DNA from: Marinibactrum halimedae
GTDB lineage: Bacteria > Pseudomonadota > Gammaproteobacteria > Pseudomonadales > Cellvibrionaceae
Reading direction: 5' to 3'
Assembly: GCF_021234875.1 (NCBI RefSeq)
Contig: NZ_JAJQVM010000009.1
Coordinates: 1-64,000, forward strand
Length of the DNA: 64,000 nt
A program made the translations under genes and the position numbers. Below the pieces are notes generated by a model, which made no database searches, was not told the DNA's origin, and was given only the letters and a program-made list of their open reading frames with translations. Positions 44,145 through 53,337 of the stretch are shown here, one piece after another; position 1 is the stretch's first letter; the number at the start of each line of letters is the position of its first letter.

Positions 44145-44651
44145 ATGCCGAAAGAACCCACGAGTAGTAGAAGATTGAGAAAAGGTCGAAGGTTTCACCC
44201 GTATGCCATGGACCCAAAAAGGATGGCTGCTTTACGAAATTCAAGAAAAACAAGAACCCAAACTAAGGTGCTCGAAGAGTTTGAAAATGGAGAGTATTTC
44301 TTACAGCCAGCAGCACCGAAGAAACTTTTTAAGGGGAGGCGGCCTTCATGGATTGATTCCTCATCTATATGGAAAAGATTTGGTGGTAAAGGAAATGCTA
44401 AATGTATTAAGTGCAAGAAGGTAGCAAATTCAATTGATCACAAAGTGGATTGGAAAAGATATGTTTTAGAAAGTTGCGATTCGTATATGATTGAATGCGA
44501 AGGTGGCTACTGGGTTGGATTGCTTACTGAAGAAGTTATTATTGCATACCATGATCCGAAAAACCTTCAGCCGATGTGTTCTAGCTGTAATAGTAAAAAA
44601 AATGGCCCCAAAAATATAGACAATCTAAAACCTACTTTTTACAAAGAATAA
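44145..44651 (+). CDS. HNH-family nuclease-like protein
   Basis: 168 residues from ATG 44145 with GGAGA upstream. A very basic N-terminal half (Arg/Lys-rich, RRLRKGRRFHP) suits nucleic-acid binding. The C-terminal 80 residues carry the HNH elements: CIKCKK (zinc cysteines), SIDHKVDW (the His pair region), NLQPMCSSCNSKKNG (Asn and the second CxxC). All expected metal and zinc ligands appear present. It could be a restriction, homing or phage-type nuclease. The neighbours give no decisive partner, so its biological role is open. Confidence 0.82.
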   Translation: MPKEPTSSRRLRKGRRFHPYAMDPKRMAALRNSRKTRTQTKVLEEFENGEYFLQPAAPKKLFKGRRPSWIDSSSIWKRFGGKGNAKCIKCKKVANSIDHKVDWKRYVLESCDSYMIECEGGYWVGLLTEEVIIAYHDPKNLQPMCSSCNSKKNGPKNIDNLKPTFYKE

Positions 44652-44785
44652 GATTGGTTTTTTGTCTGAAGATGACGCAATATGAATTCGTGATAACAAG
44701 CGTATCAATTAGAATGCACGCAAGCTCATATTCATTGTGTGGGCATTAAGTTTAAAAAGATTTCTATTAACAAGAGGGTTTTGCT

Positions 44786-44995
44786 ATGGCAGGTAAATTA
44801 GTTGTTGGATATAAAGCAGGATGGGAAGTTGAGAGTGACAAAAATGTAATCAGTGTAAAAATGGAAGGTGCTCGAAAGTACGAGAACGTGAAAATAGCAA
44901 AAGCCTCCGAATTTATAGCTGTGCTAGCAATGCTTCAAGGGCCTAATAATACCTACTATGATAAAGTCAAAACACGATTTTACATCAAAACTTAA
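44786..44995 (+). CDS. Small basic protein, unrecognised
   Basis: 69 residues from ATG 44786 with AAGAGGG upstream. Compact alpha/beta-looking sequence starting MAGKLVVGYKAGWEVES; no cysteines or membrane segment. It may accompany the HNH gene 134 bases upstream. Unknown function. Confidence 0.55.
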   Translation: MAGKLVVGYKAGWEVESDKNVISVKMEGARKYENVKIAKASEFIAVLAMLQGPNNTYYDKVKTRFYIKT

Positions 44996-45011
44996 CAAGG
45001 TAAATAAATGC

Positions 45012-45048
45012 CCACTAAAGCTTTGGGTCAAGCCTGAGACTTTAGTGG
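45012..45048. repeat. Perfect 9-bp inverted repeat
   Basis: CCACTAAAG (45012-45020) and CTTTAGTGG (45040-45048), flanked by GCC and ACAGGGC. It lies 16 bases behind a stop codon. No T-run follows. It could be a weak terminator or the leftover ends of a small mobile element. Confidence 0.5.
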
Positions 45049-45101
45049 ACAGGGCGGTCACATAAAAATCAAAGTAAGCGGATTACATTAGGTTGATTTT
45101 T

Positions 45102-45323
45102 TCAGCCAATAAATGTACCAGCCACAATGAAAACAAGTAGGGTAAATAAGAAGAGAATAAAGTTACGTGCGGCCTCTTCTTCGTCTTGGAACAAGCGAAT
45201 ATCGAAATATACGTGGCTTGGCCAATCCCTCAAATCAGCACGTTGCACACAAGTTCGGCAATAATAGACCCTAAAAGGCAAAGGATGTTTTTTGCTTACA
45301 AGTCTAGTGGTTCCACACCACAT
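45102..45323 (-). CDS. Doubtful small membrane protein with zinc-ribbon-like cysteines
   Basis: 73 residues. The front has Cys at residue 3 and YYCRTC at 21-25, and the last 20 residues (NFILFLFTLLVFIVAGTFIG) are a good membrane span. That combination looks protein-like, but there is no ribosome site at ATG 45323, so it may be a decayed gene. Confidence 0.35.
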   Translation of the reverse strand: MWCGTTRLVSKKHPLPFRVYYCRTCVQRADLRDWPSHVYFDIRLFQDEEEAARNFILFLFTLLVFIVAGTFIG

Positions 45324-45546
45324 TTGGTGAGAGCGCTACCTATTTTAATGGCACACTGGTTCGAAGACGTTGCGGTATCGCAGGGTTTATCACTAGGATA
45401 ATTCGTTCATAAACCTGAAAAGGAAATCTTTGGTACAGCGGAATCTCCATATAACTATTACAGATATTCAAAGCAATGAATTCATTGCTGTTTCCTCAAA
45501 AGTAAAAATCTATCACGTTGAATGTCATTGATGAAGTTTTGCAGTG

Positions 45547-45744
45547 ATGACATCGGAAATTAAACGTTCAGGAATTACCAGAAAGGCAGTGGCAAGAGCA
45601 CTCTCAGAAAAAAGAGGGAGAGAAATTTCGGAGGCGAAATTAAATAAAATGTTAAATCGATTAACGAATGATCAGGGATTTGTTTTTGAGATTTTCGAGG
45701 TATTAAATTTGCAATTAATTGCGGTGCCGATACCTCAACAATAA
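45547..45744 (+). CDS. Possible small helix-turn-helix-like protein
   Basis: 65 residues from ATG 45547 (GTG 45544 also possible). Basic helical pattern GITRKAVARALSEKRGREISEAKLNKMLNRL, which could form a DNA-binding fold, and a hydrophobic end. It lies just before tRNA-Phe, where phage-like regulators often remain, but no integrase is present. Confidence 0.4.
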   Translation: MTSEIKRSGITRKAVARALSEKRGREISEAKLNKMLNRLTNDQGFVFEIFEVLNLQLIAVPIPQQ

Positions 45745-45862
45745 AGGTGGCTTTTTTTAAATGGACACAATATGGACACTTTGACGCACAACAGCGAATT
45801 TTAATAAAATTAAGGAATTCTATTGTGTGCTGTAAGTGATTGATTTTAAAGGGAAAAATAGA

Positions 45863-45938
45863 TGGTGCCCAGAGGCGGAATCGAACCACCGACACGAGGA
45901 TTTTCAATCCTCTGCTCTACCGACTGAGCTATCTGGGC
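45863..45938 (-). tRNA. tRNA-Phe (GAA)
   Basis: The minus strand folds into a standard 76-nt cloverleaf including the encoded CCA: acceptor GCCCAGA/TCTGGGC, D-arm GCTC/GAGC, anticodon stem GAGGA/TCCTC with loop TTGAAAA (anticodon GAA), T-arm GGTGG-TTCGATT-CCGCC. It marks the boundary between the orphan-gene run and the yggX-mutY core block. Confidence 0.98.
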
Positions 45939-46075
45939 AACGGTATCGCAGGCTTTTTCAGAAAGGCCCGCTGCAGGAGGCGCGTATTAAAACCGCTCTG
46001 GCTTTGAGAGTCAAGAGGGCTGGCTATAAAAGTTGGCCCTCTCTGGCTTGGGTTGAAGTTTGTCTCCAGTTGGCC

Positions 46076-46360
46076 TTATTCGCTGCCGCGTTCTTCAGGT
46101 GGAACATAGCCTTCTACGGCATCCGTTTCTTCACCTTTGAAGAATTTGTCCATTTGTTCGGTTAGGTAGGTTCTTGCGGTTAAATCCATCATATTGAGCT
46201 GACGCTCATTGATGAGCATGGTTTGGTAGTTCATCCACTCTTGCCAGGCTTTTTTCGAGATATTATCGAACAGGTCTTGGCCTCTGGCACCAGGGTAGGG
46301 TGGGCGATCTAAGCCTTCGAGTTCTTGTTGGAATTTGCGGCAGAAAACGGTGCGAGACAT
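46076..46360 (-). CDS. yggX: YggX, Fe(II)-trafficking / oxidative protection protein
   Basis: 94 residues, family length. It opens [24 protein letters not shown] with the conserved Cys at 7, and continues [21 protein letters not shown], all diagnostic. It protects iron-sulfur proteins and supports MutY function. AGAGGA precedes ATG 46360. It is 23 bases behind mutY in the same orientation, the classical mutY-yggX operon, with tRNA-Phe next. Confidence 0.98.
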   Translation of the reverse strand: MSRTVFCRKFQQELEGLDRPPYPGARGQDLFDNISKKAWQEWMNYQTMLINERQLNMMDLTARTYLTEQMDKFFKGEETDAVEGYVPPEERGSE

Positions 46361-46383
46361 GATCGTTCCTCTGAGGTTGATGA

Positions 46384-47478
46384 TTACAGTAAATTGGCTT
46401 GAAGCGGGCTTTGTTTGCCCAGTTGTTGTAACAGTTTTTTAACTGGTGCTGCCAGCCCTATTTCAATGGTGGTTAGCGGGTTAACCCACTGCCATTGGTT
46501 GTCTTCTAGGCTTGTCGGTGTATTTTGAAGCGTGATATGTACGGGTGTGATGTCTAAATGATAGTGACTAAACGTATGGCGAAAGGTGTCCCAGAGGTGG
46601 GTTTGCCATTGCTTTACGTTTAGGTGTTCAGCAAAGTCTTGGGCTGCGGTTTCTGCGGCAATGTGTGGCTCGTCTTCTAAGGGTTCTTCTGGAAAGCTCC
46701 ACAGCCCCCCCCAAATGCCGGAGCTTGGGCGCTGGTAAAGTAAAATTTCACCATACGAATTTTGCAGCATCAGCATAAGTATGGGTTTGACAGGTTTTTC
46801 CACTTTCGGCTTTTTACCGGGGAAATCGGTTTGGCGCCCAAGTGCGAGCGCATCGCAGCTTTTGGCAACGGGGCATTCATCGCATTTGGGTTTGCTGCGT
46901 GTGCAGAGCAGGGCGCCCATGTCCATCATGGCTTGGGTGTAGTCATGGGTGCGTTGTTTTGGTGTGTTCTCTGTGGCGCGCTGCCACAGTTGTTCTTCTA
47001 CGGTTTTTTTACCCGGCCACCCGTCGATGGCGTAATGTCGGGCGAGTACACGTTTGACGTTACCGTCTAAAATGGGCGCCCAAAGTCCCATGCTGATACT
47101 GGCGATGGCGCCGGCGGTTGAGCGCCCAATGCCGGGCAGGTCAGACAACCCTTCTACGCTGTTGGGAAACTCCCCTTTGTGCTTTTCAACCACGGTTTGA
47201 GCGCAACGATGTAAATTGCGGGCGCGAGCGTAGTAACCCAAGCCCGTCCAGAGGTGCAAGACGTCGTCTACCGGGGCTTTGGCTAAATGATGTACATCGG
47301 GGAAGCGCTCCATAAAGCGTTCGAAATAGGGAATAACCGTGGTAACCTGAGTTTGCTGCAGCATAATTTCAGATACCCACACTCGATACGGGGTAATGTT
47401 TTGCTGCCAAGGAAGATGTTTACGGCCGTGTTGATCAAACCAGCGTAATACGGCACGGGCAAAGGGGGTTGCTGACAT
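46384..47478 (-). CDS. mutY: A/G-specific adenine DNA glycosylase MutY
   Basis: 364 residues from ATG 47478. The frame opens further to TTG 47541, but family members begin at the equivalent of this ATG. The helix-hairpin-helix glycosylase core has the catalytic Glu in [11 protein letters not shown] and Asp in [11 protein letters not shown]. The [4Fe-4S] cluster cysteines follow the C-x6-C-x2-C-x5-C pattern ([17 protein letters not shown]). A C-terminal NUDIX-like domain (about 230-350) recognises 8-oxoG. It removes adenine mispaired with 8-oxoguanine. Co-transcribed with yggX. Confidence 0.97.
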   Translation of the reverse strand: MSATPFARAVLRWFDQHGRKHLPWQQNITPYRVWVSEIMLQQTQVTTVIPYFERFMERFPDVHHLAKAPVDDVLHLWTGLGYYARARNLHRCAQTVVEKHKGEFPNSVEGLSDLPGIGRSTAGAIASISMGLWAPILDGNVKRVLARHYAIDGWPGKKTVEEQLWQRATENTPKQRTHDYTQAMMDMGALLCTRSKPKCDECPVAKSCDALALGRQTDFPGKKPKVEKPVKPILMLMLQNSYGEILLYQRPSSGIWGGLWSFPEEPLEDEPHIAAETAAQDFAEHLNVKQWQTHLWDTFRHTFSHYHLDITPVHITLQNTPTSLEDNQWQWVNPLTTIEIGLAAPVKKLLQQLGKQSPLQANLL

Positions 47479-47625
47479 GGTATTTCTGCTTTTACTTAGT
47501 GGTGTTGATGAATCATGTTTACGGTTCGTGTGTTGTGGCAAACACCGTAAAAGTATCGGCTGCGGACTCTAGCAGTCTATGTGCTGCGTTAATAGGTATT
47601 TAGAGGGGCTATAGAAGGACTCCAT

Positions 47626-47847
47626 ATGGTCAATATGATGTTGTTATTAGTGGTGGCGGCTTCTGCGTTTTTCATTGATATGTCCTCACCGGATGAGCTG
47701 TACAGTAAAGTGGCTCCTGCTGTTTGTGCTGTAAGTGCCTTACTCCTTTTAATAAGATGGTTAGGTGTTGGCGGCGGTTCAGGGGGCTCTGGTAGTTGGT
47801 ATGATGGTGGAGGCTCTTCTGGAGATGGCGGCGGTGGTGGCGATTGA
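47626..47847 (+). CDS. Small two-helix membrane protein with Gly-rich tail
   Basis: 73 residues from ATG 47626 with GAAGGA upstream. Two hydrophobic segments at about 3-18 and 29-46, then a Gly/Ser-rich tail (about 48-73) ending in Asp. Tails of this type occur in small inner-membrane proteins of unknown role. It lies between divergent mutY and convergent asmA-like genes, probably as its own unit. Confidence 0.6.
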   Translation: MVNMMLLLVVAASAFFIDMSSPDELYSKVAPAVCAVSALLLLIRWLGVGGGSGGSGSWYDGGGSSGDGGGGGD

Positions 47848-47926
47848 GGTCTCTCTACGATCCTTTTTACGATAGCGCCTTTCTGTAAAAAATGTTTATT
47901 GAGTAAGCCCGCTTATCCATTAAAAA

Positions 47927-47944
47927 AGGCCGCAAAGGCGGCCT
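47927..47944 (-). terminator. Terminator of the AsmA-family gene
   Basis: AGGCCGC (47927-47933) and GCGGCCT (47938-47944), seven G/C-rich pairs with an AAAG loop. Read on the minus strand it is followed by a T-run, 28 bases past the asmA stop. Confidence 0.8.
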
Positions 47945-47971
47945 GTTCCAAAGCGAATCTTTTTACGCCGA

Positions 47972-50128
47972 TTAACGGGGTATTAGATCTTTTAGCGATT
48001 TTACTCGGTCTTCACCAAGCAGTTTATTGAGCTTTTCTTTGGCTTTTTCTTTTGGCTTGGCCAGTTTGTCGTCCAGCTTTTTCTTGGCTTTCCCCTTAGC
48101 TTTGTCTTTCACATAGGCTTTGGCCAATTCCCGAATGGCTTTTTTATCTAGGCCGCAGGCATCAACAGGGTTGGTTAAATCCCCTTTGCATCGCAATAAT
48201 GGCAACACTTTATCAATAATCGATTTACTGGCGATTTCACAACGGTCGCTTTCAATCGCCTGTACTACGGTGAAGGGCAGATTAATATCGAATCTTTGGT
48301 CGTTCACATTAACTTTTCCTGCTGCGCCAATTTTGAACTGCTCCACTCCTGCACTGAAGGTTTGAATGTCGGCAATGCCATTGGCATACACAATTTGTGC
48401 TTTCACATCTTGTAGGCTTGTGCTGGCGGGAAAGGCAGCGGCGTCGAAAGGTTTGCCTTGAATTAAAGCGGCAGCCTGGCAGGCGTATTTTTCTACGTTG
48501 AAGGGGGCAAGCTTGAGGGATTGGGTGTCTGCATTCAGTGTTGCTGAAAGCGCTTCTATCAGTTCACCGACGGTTTGCCCTTGGCTGTTAGCGGTAATCT
48601 GGCTGTGTGCAACGCCCTCTAGCGTGATGTTATTGGCTTGACTTAGGATTTCTAAATCCGTGAGTAAGGGTTTGAGTTGAATACCGTCACCGTCACCGTT
48701 CAGGGCCAGTTTGGCGTTGGTTTGGCGAGCGTCTAATTTCCCGTTGACATCAAAATGCCCTTCGTAAAAATCTGCGGCCAGTGTGCTGATTTGCGCGAGG
48801 CCGTCTTTGTTGTTGGCGTTAAGTTTGAAGTCACTAAAGACCAGCTTGGCGGCTTTTATACGCTCGAAGGTGAATTTTAGGTCGGCTGTGTAGTCATGAA
48901 GTGGCTCCAGTGGGAGGGGGGCTTCTTCTCCTGATGGCGTTGTTGAAGGCGAGGTCGTAGTGGCTTCACTTTCTTCTTCAGCGGGAGGCGGTAGGTAGCG
49001 GTCTACATCAATGTTATCACCGGCCAGTGTGAGGGCGACGGTATTGAAATCTTTTGCTTGAACTGCTCCTTTAAGGGTGGTGTCGTCTAGGCGGATAACA
49101 ATGTCTGATAGTTGGATGTCATCCGGTGTTCCGCGAATCGTCGTTTGAGTGGCAAAGGCGGTGAGCGCAGCTGGGTCGGCGGTATCTAGAGCTTCACCTG
49201 AAACTATCTTTAAAAGCTCGCGAGCGTTAACGGGTTTTAGGTTGAGATGGCTGTCTAATTGTGGATTGTCGCTTTGAAGGTCGGCGACAGCAAGATTGAA
49301 ATCCAGCTCTATGGGGGTAGAAATATTGCCATTTCCGAGGTCGATACGCAGTTTACCATCGGATAGCGCGGCCTGATCTAGCGCTTCTGTTACGGCGATG
49401 GCGACGTTAAGAGTACCGGTCGTATTCAATTTGGGCTCACTGAGGCTGACTGCCCAACGGATATCGGCGTTCATCGGACGATTTGCCAAGTTGACGTCCG
49501 TTAATACGATGTCTAAATCACTGACTTCTGCTTTAAGGGGAGCTTGTTGGTCTTCATAGGCGAAGCGAGCATCGGTAATGGTGATGCTTTGGGCATTCAG
49601 TTCGAAGGGAGTACCTGTTGTGCCAGGTTGGTCTGTTGAGCTGCCTGATGTAGGTGTGCTCGTAGAGGTGTCAGTGGAGTTGTCTGAAATAGTGGTGTTG
49701 TTCTCTGGTCGGTTGGTGGAGGCGGGTTGATCTGAGCCGAGGGCTTCCCAATTTCCCGTACCCTGTGAATCCACTTTGAGTTGGACGTTGAGTCCCGCAA
49801 TGGAGACTTCGTTAATCACAACACGTTTACTAAACAGAGGCATGACGGCAACGGACGTCGATACATTATCAATAGCGGCAATGCTTTGCGTTTGTTGAAT
49901 ATCGGTGTAGACGCTGGTTTCGCCAATGCCAATACCCAGGTTGGGGAAAAACTGCCAGCTGAGGTCTCCACGAATTTGAACGGGATAACCGGCTTGTAAA
50001 GCGGCGGATTCAATGTCTTTTTTGTAATCATTGGGGTTGATTGCGAAAATCAAGATTCCAATCGCAACGAAGATCAATAAAACAATACTGACAATGACCG
50101 CCAGAATAGCTTTGATGGCTGTTTTCAT
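47972..50128 (-). CDS. AsmA-family inner-membrane/periplasmic protein
   Basis: 718 residues from ATG 50128 (MKTAIKAILAVIVS); the frame continues to 50203 but without a better start. One N-terminal membrane span about 5-29 then a long periplasmic part. The AsmA N-terminal pattern is clear: NPNDYKKDIESAALQAGYPVQIRGDLSWQFFPNLGIGIG. A C-terminal AsmA-type beta region and a Lys-rich end follow. A Thr/Ser-rich low-complexity insert sits near residue 160-185. Relatives form beta-groove bridges moving phospholipids to the outer membrane. In related bacteria asmA lies next to mutY, as here. Confidence 0.93.
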   Translation of the reverse strand: MKTAIKAILAVIVSIVLLIFVAIGILIFAINPNDYKKDIESAALQAGYPVQIRGDLSWQFFPNLGIGIGETSVYTDIQQTQSIAAIDNVSTSVAVMPLFSKRVVINEVSIAGLNVQLKVDSQGTGNWEALGSDQPASTNRPENNTTISDNSTDTSTSTPTSGSSTDQPGTTGTPFELNAQSITITDARFAYEDQQAPLKAEVSDLDIVLTDVNLANRPMNADIRWAVSLSEPKLNTTGTLNVAIAVTEALDQAALSDGKLRIDLGNGNISTPIELDFNLAVADLQSDNPQLDSHLNLKPVNARELLKIVSGEALDTADPAALTAFATQTTIRGTPDDIQLSDIVIRLDDTTLKGAVQAKDFNTVALTLAGDNIDVDRYLPPPAEEESEATTTSPSTTPSGEEAPLPLEPLHDYTADLKFTFERIKAAKLVFSDFKLNANNKDGLAQISTLAADFYEGHFDVNGKLDARQTNAKLALNGDGDGIQLKPLLTDLEILSQANNITLEGVAHSQITANSQGQTVGELIEALSATLNADTQSLKLAPFNVEKYACQAAALIQGKPFDAAAFPASTSLQDVKAQIVYANGIADIQTFSAGVEQFKIGAAGKVNVNDQRFDINLPFTVVQAIESDRCEIASKSIIDKVLPLLRCKGDLTNPVDACGLDKKAIRELAKAYVKDKAKGKAKKKLDDKLAKPKEKAKEKLNKLLGEDRVKSLKDLIPR

Positions 50129-50347
50129 TCCAATTACCCTAAAAAAGTGAATGCTTTGTATTTGTGATTGTCGATTTTTGACAACATTATCCGTTGATTG
50201 CACCCATAAACGATAGTGCTTATTATTTAGGTGCTTATTACTGGTAAGTCAGTTTTCGCAAACACATTATTCGCAAGTCTTTCCCTTGTCATTCATTTTG
50301 CCAAAAGGCCTCTTCATCCGATGTTTTCCTTAAATCATAATTCTTTT

Positions 50348-51421
50348 ATGTCATTCATTTTTCGTGTTGTTGATGTTGCCCGTGCCTTACCGGGCTTATC
50401 AAGACGTTTAGTCTCTTTTTTGTTGATGATGTTCATTATGGTCGGAGTTTTATCCGGGTGCTCCAAATCGTCCAATGAAGAAGCCGCCAGCGTCATTACC
50501 GTGTACTCCGCCCGTAAAGAACATTTGATCAAACCGATCTTTGAACTCTATACAAAAGAAACGGGAATTGAAGTGCAATACATTACGGATTCGGCCGGGC
50601 CATTGTTGGCGCGTTTGAAAGCAGAAGGTGAAAATTCTCCGGCAGATTTGTTCATGACGGTGGATGCGGGTTATTTATGGCAAGCATCTAACGAAGGGGT
50701 GTTAGCGGCAATTGATTCATCGATTATTGAAGCAAATGTTCCCGATAGCTTGCGCTCACCTACCCTTGAATGGACGGGGTTATCACAACGTGCAAGAACG
50801 ATGGTGTACGCCAAAGAGCGCGTTCAACCGGAAGAATTAAGTACTTACGAAGCTTTGGCTGACTCTAAGTGGAAAGGCCGTTTGTGTTTGCGTACCTCAA
50901 AAAAAGTCTACAACCAAAGCTTAGTGGCGACCATGATCAAAACCATGGGCGAGGCAAAAACAGAAGCGTTAATTCGTGGCTGGGTAAGTAATTTGGCGAC
51001 AGAGCCATATTCGAACGATACCAAAGCAATGGAGGCCGTTGCTGCTGGCCAGTGTGATGTCACTATTGTTAATACTTACTACTTTGGCCGCCTGAAGCGT
51101 GATGTGCCCGATTTACCGCTGGCGCTATTCTGGCCAAATCAAAATGATCGTGGTGTGCATGTGAATGTTTCTGGGGCGGGAGTCACGCGCCATGCGAAAA
51201 ACCCAGAGGGCGCCAAAGCCTTGTTGGAGTGGATGACCACACCGGCGGTGCAATCTATGTTTGCAGAGTTGAACCAAGAATACCCCGTTAATCCGGCGGT
51301 GAAGGCATCCGAAGAGGTTAGGTCGTGGGGTGATTTTAAGGCCGATACGGTGAATGTTGAAGCAGCCGGTAGCTTGCAAGCTGAGGCGATTAAGCTGATG
51401 GACCGTGCGGGGTATCACTAA
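50348..51421 (+). CDS. Iron(III) ABC transporter binding lipoprotein (FbpA/FutA-like)
   Basis: 357 residues from ATG 50348; starts at 50321 or GTG 50231 are also open and none has a strong ribosome site. Lipobox LSGC-S anchors it. The mature part begins [20 protein letters not shown], the family start, with [15 protein letters not shown], and has NTYYFGRL with the paired tyrosines that bind ferric iron. It hands Fe(III) to the permease encoded 45 bases downstream. The ATPase gene is not nearby. Confidence 0.92.
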   Translation: MSFIFRVVDVARALPGLSRRLVSFLLMMFIMVGVLSGCSKSSNEEAASVITVYSARKEHLIKPIFELYTKETGIEVQYITDSAGPLLARLKAEGENSPADLFMTVDAGYLWQASNEGVLAAIDSSIIEANVPDSLRSPTLEWTGLSQRARTMVYAKERVQPEELSTYEALADSKWKGRLCLRTSKKVYNQSLVATMIKTMGEAKTEALIRGWVSNLATEPYSNDTKAMEAVAAGQCDVTIVNTYYFGRLKRDVPDLPLALFWPNQNDRGVHVNVSGAGVTRHAKNPEGAKALLEWMTTPAVQSMFAELNQEYPVNPAVKASEEVRSWGDFKADTVNVEAAGSLQAEAIKLMDRAGYH

Positions 51422-51466
51422 ATATTCCGATGATGCAGGTTTCATCGCCATTACTGGATTTTATTC

Positions 51467-53113
51467 GTGTCACTGAGTAACGCGGTAAGTTTGCCGCCAG
51501 AATTACTGAAGCCGCATCGTGTGCGTTGGTGGGGCCTGCCATTAATTGTGGTGGCGGCGTTAGTCATGCTGCCTTTGGTGGTCATTCTTTTTAGCTGGTT
51601 GACTCCTGCACCGGAAGTGTGGGAGCACCTTCTCGAAACCGAATTCCGTCGTCTGATGATCAATACCCTGTCTTTACTATTGGGTGTGGGTATCTGTGTG
51701 GCGGTTTTGGGTGTGGGGTTGGCCTGGCTGGTGGCTACGTGTGAGTTCCCAGGGCGTAGGTGGCTGGATTGGAGCTTGGTCTTGCCGTTGGCGATTCCAC
51801 CTTATGTGTTGGCGTTCATTTTTTTAGGGGTGTTTGGTTACGCAGGCCCTGTACAAACCTTGTGGCGTTCTATTGTCGGTACGGGGGGCACTTTTCCGGA
51901 TATTCGCTCTACGTGCGGCGTAATTGTGGTGATGGTGCTGGTGTTGTACCCCTACGTGTACATGCTGGCCCGAAATGCGTTTTTATCCCAAGGTCGTGAA
52001 TTAATGGATGCAGCGCGATTACTGGGTGCCAGCCCTTGGCGAGCCTTTTGGCATGTTGCGTTACCTATGGCTCGCCCTGCGATTGCGGCGGGTACGGCAC
52101 TGGCCTTAATGGAGACGTTGGCGGATTTTGGGGCGGTATCGGTTTTCAATTTTGATACGTTTACCACTGCTATTTATAAATCTTGGTTTGGTTTTTTCAA
52201 TTTATCGGCAGCAGCACAGTTGGCGTCGTTGCTGTTGCTGGTCGTATTTCTCGGTTTGTGGGGGGAGAGCAAAGCCCGAGGCCGGGCACGCACCTATCAA
52301 ACCCCGCCCCGTATTATCGAGCGTTTTGAGTTGACGGGCACTGCGAAATGGGCGGCAACGACGGTGTGCTGTACTGTGTTGTTTGTGGCGTTTGTCATCC
52401 CCATCGGGCAGTTGATAATGTGGACGGCAGGGCGTCTGCAGGACGTAGATCATCGTTATTGGTCACTGGTGGCCAGAACATTGGCGCTTGGTGCATCCGC
52501 AGCCACTTTGGCAAGTCTGCTTGCTTTGTTGGTGGCCTTTGGAAGGCGACAGCTGAAAGAGGCTCCATGGCAGCGTGCGGCTGTGCGCGTGGCGTCGCTG
52601 GGGTATGCGTTGCCTGGGTCGGTGTTGGCGGTGGGGATTATGCTGGCCTTTGCGTTTATCGATCAACAACTGATTAACCCACTTCAAGCGTTACTTGGCT
52701 TACCACCGAAGCAATGGCTATTGGGGAGTTTGGCGGCTCTTATTTTGGCTTATATTGTGCGGTTTTTCTCCGTGGCTTATGGGCCTGTTCAATCCAGTCT
52801 TGAGAAAATCCGACCCAGCTTCCAGGAAGCGGCTCATACCCTTGGTGCAAATCAATGGCAGGTATTGTGTCGTGTTTACTTACCTTTGCTTCGGCCCGGG
52901 CTGTTGTCAGCAGGGCTGTTGGTGCTGGTGGATACCATGAAAGAAATGCCCGCCACGCTCTTGATGAGGCCATTTGGGTGGGACACTTTAGCCGTGCGAG
53001 TGTATGAAATGACGGCCGAAGGGGAGTGGGAGCGTGCTGCATTGCCGGCATTGACTTTGGTATTGATCAGTTTGATTCCGGTTCTCTCGATCATGAGAGG
53101 TAGCCGTCGTTAA
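51467..53113 (+). CDS. Iron(III) ABC transporter permease, fused two-module (FbpB-like)
   Basis: 548 residues from GTG 51467. About twelve membrane helices in two similar halves, each with the EAA-loop that contacts the ATPase: DAARLLGASPWRAFWHVALPMARP in part near residue 180 and EAAHTLGANQWQVL near 450. This fused BPD_transp arrangement is standard for ferric-iron importers of the Fbp/Hit type. It forms an operon with the binding lipoprotein; no ATPase (fbpC) follows, so a partner elsewhere in the genome is needed. Confidence 0.93.
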   Translation: MSLSNAVSLPPELLKPHRVRWWGLPLIVVAALVMLPLVVILFSWLTPAPEVWEHLLETEFRRLMINTLSLLLGVGICVAVLGVGLAWLVATCEFPGRRWLDWSLVLPLAIPPYVLAFIFLGVFGYAGPVQTLWRSIVGTGGTFPDIRSTCGVIVVMVLVLYPYVYMLARNAFLSQGRELMDAARLLGASPWRAFWHVALPMARPAIAAGTALALMETLADFGAVSVFNFDTFTTAIYKSWFGFFNLSAAAQLASLLLLVVFLGLWGESKARGRARTYQTPPRIIERFELTGTAKWAATTVCCTVLFVAFVIPIGQLIMWTAGRLQDVDHRYWSLVARTLALGASAATLASLLALLVAFGRRQLKEAPWQRAAVRVASLGYALPGSVLAVGIMLAFAFIDQQLINPLQALLGLPPKQWLLGSLAALILAYIVRFFSVAYGPVQSSLEKIRPSFQEAAHTLGANQWQVLCRVYLPLLRPGLLSAGLLVLVDTMKEMPATLLMRPFGWDTLAVRVYEMTAEGEWERAALPALTLVLISLIPVLSIMRGSRR

Positions 53114-53337
53114 TCGTTAATACTGTGTTTTTTGCGTATTTCTTGGTGCACAGTTGATTGTTGGCCTATTAAATTGCAAATTTCCGAGATAAAAAAACCG
53201 TCGCCTCTTTTACTATTGAATAAACACGCTAGAATTCGCGCCGTTTTTCATCCGTTCTGGAAACTTATTTCGTACACGATGCTTTAGAGAGATCCAGAGC
53301 CAAACCCGACTAACCGTCGGCCACTGAAATTAACGAG

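Noticed and set aside
40900-44800. Integron cassettes with attC sites between the orphan genes
   Set aside because: Spacers differ from one another and lack paired RYYYAAC and GTTRRRY cores; no integrase in view.
45186-45401. Plus-strand 71-codon frame
   Set aside because: It overlaps the more protein-like minus-strand frame at 45102-45323 and has no ribosome site or motif.
53114-53337. Glycine riboswitch upstream of gcvT
   Set aside because: The conserved aptamer blocks could not be found in the leader.
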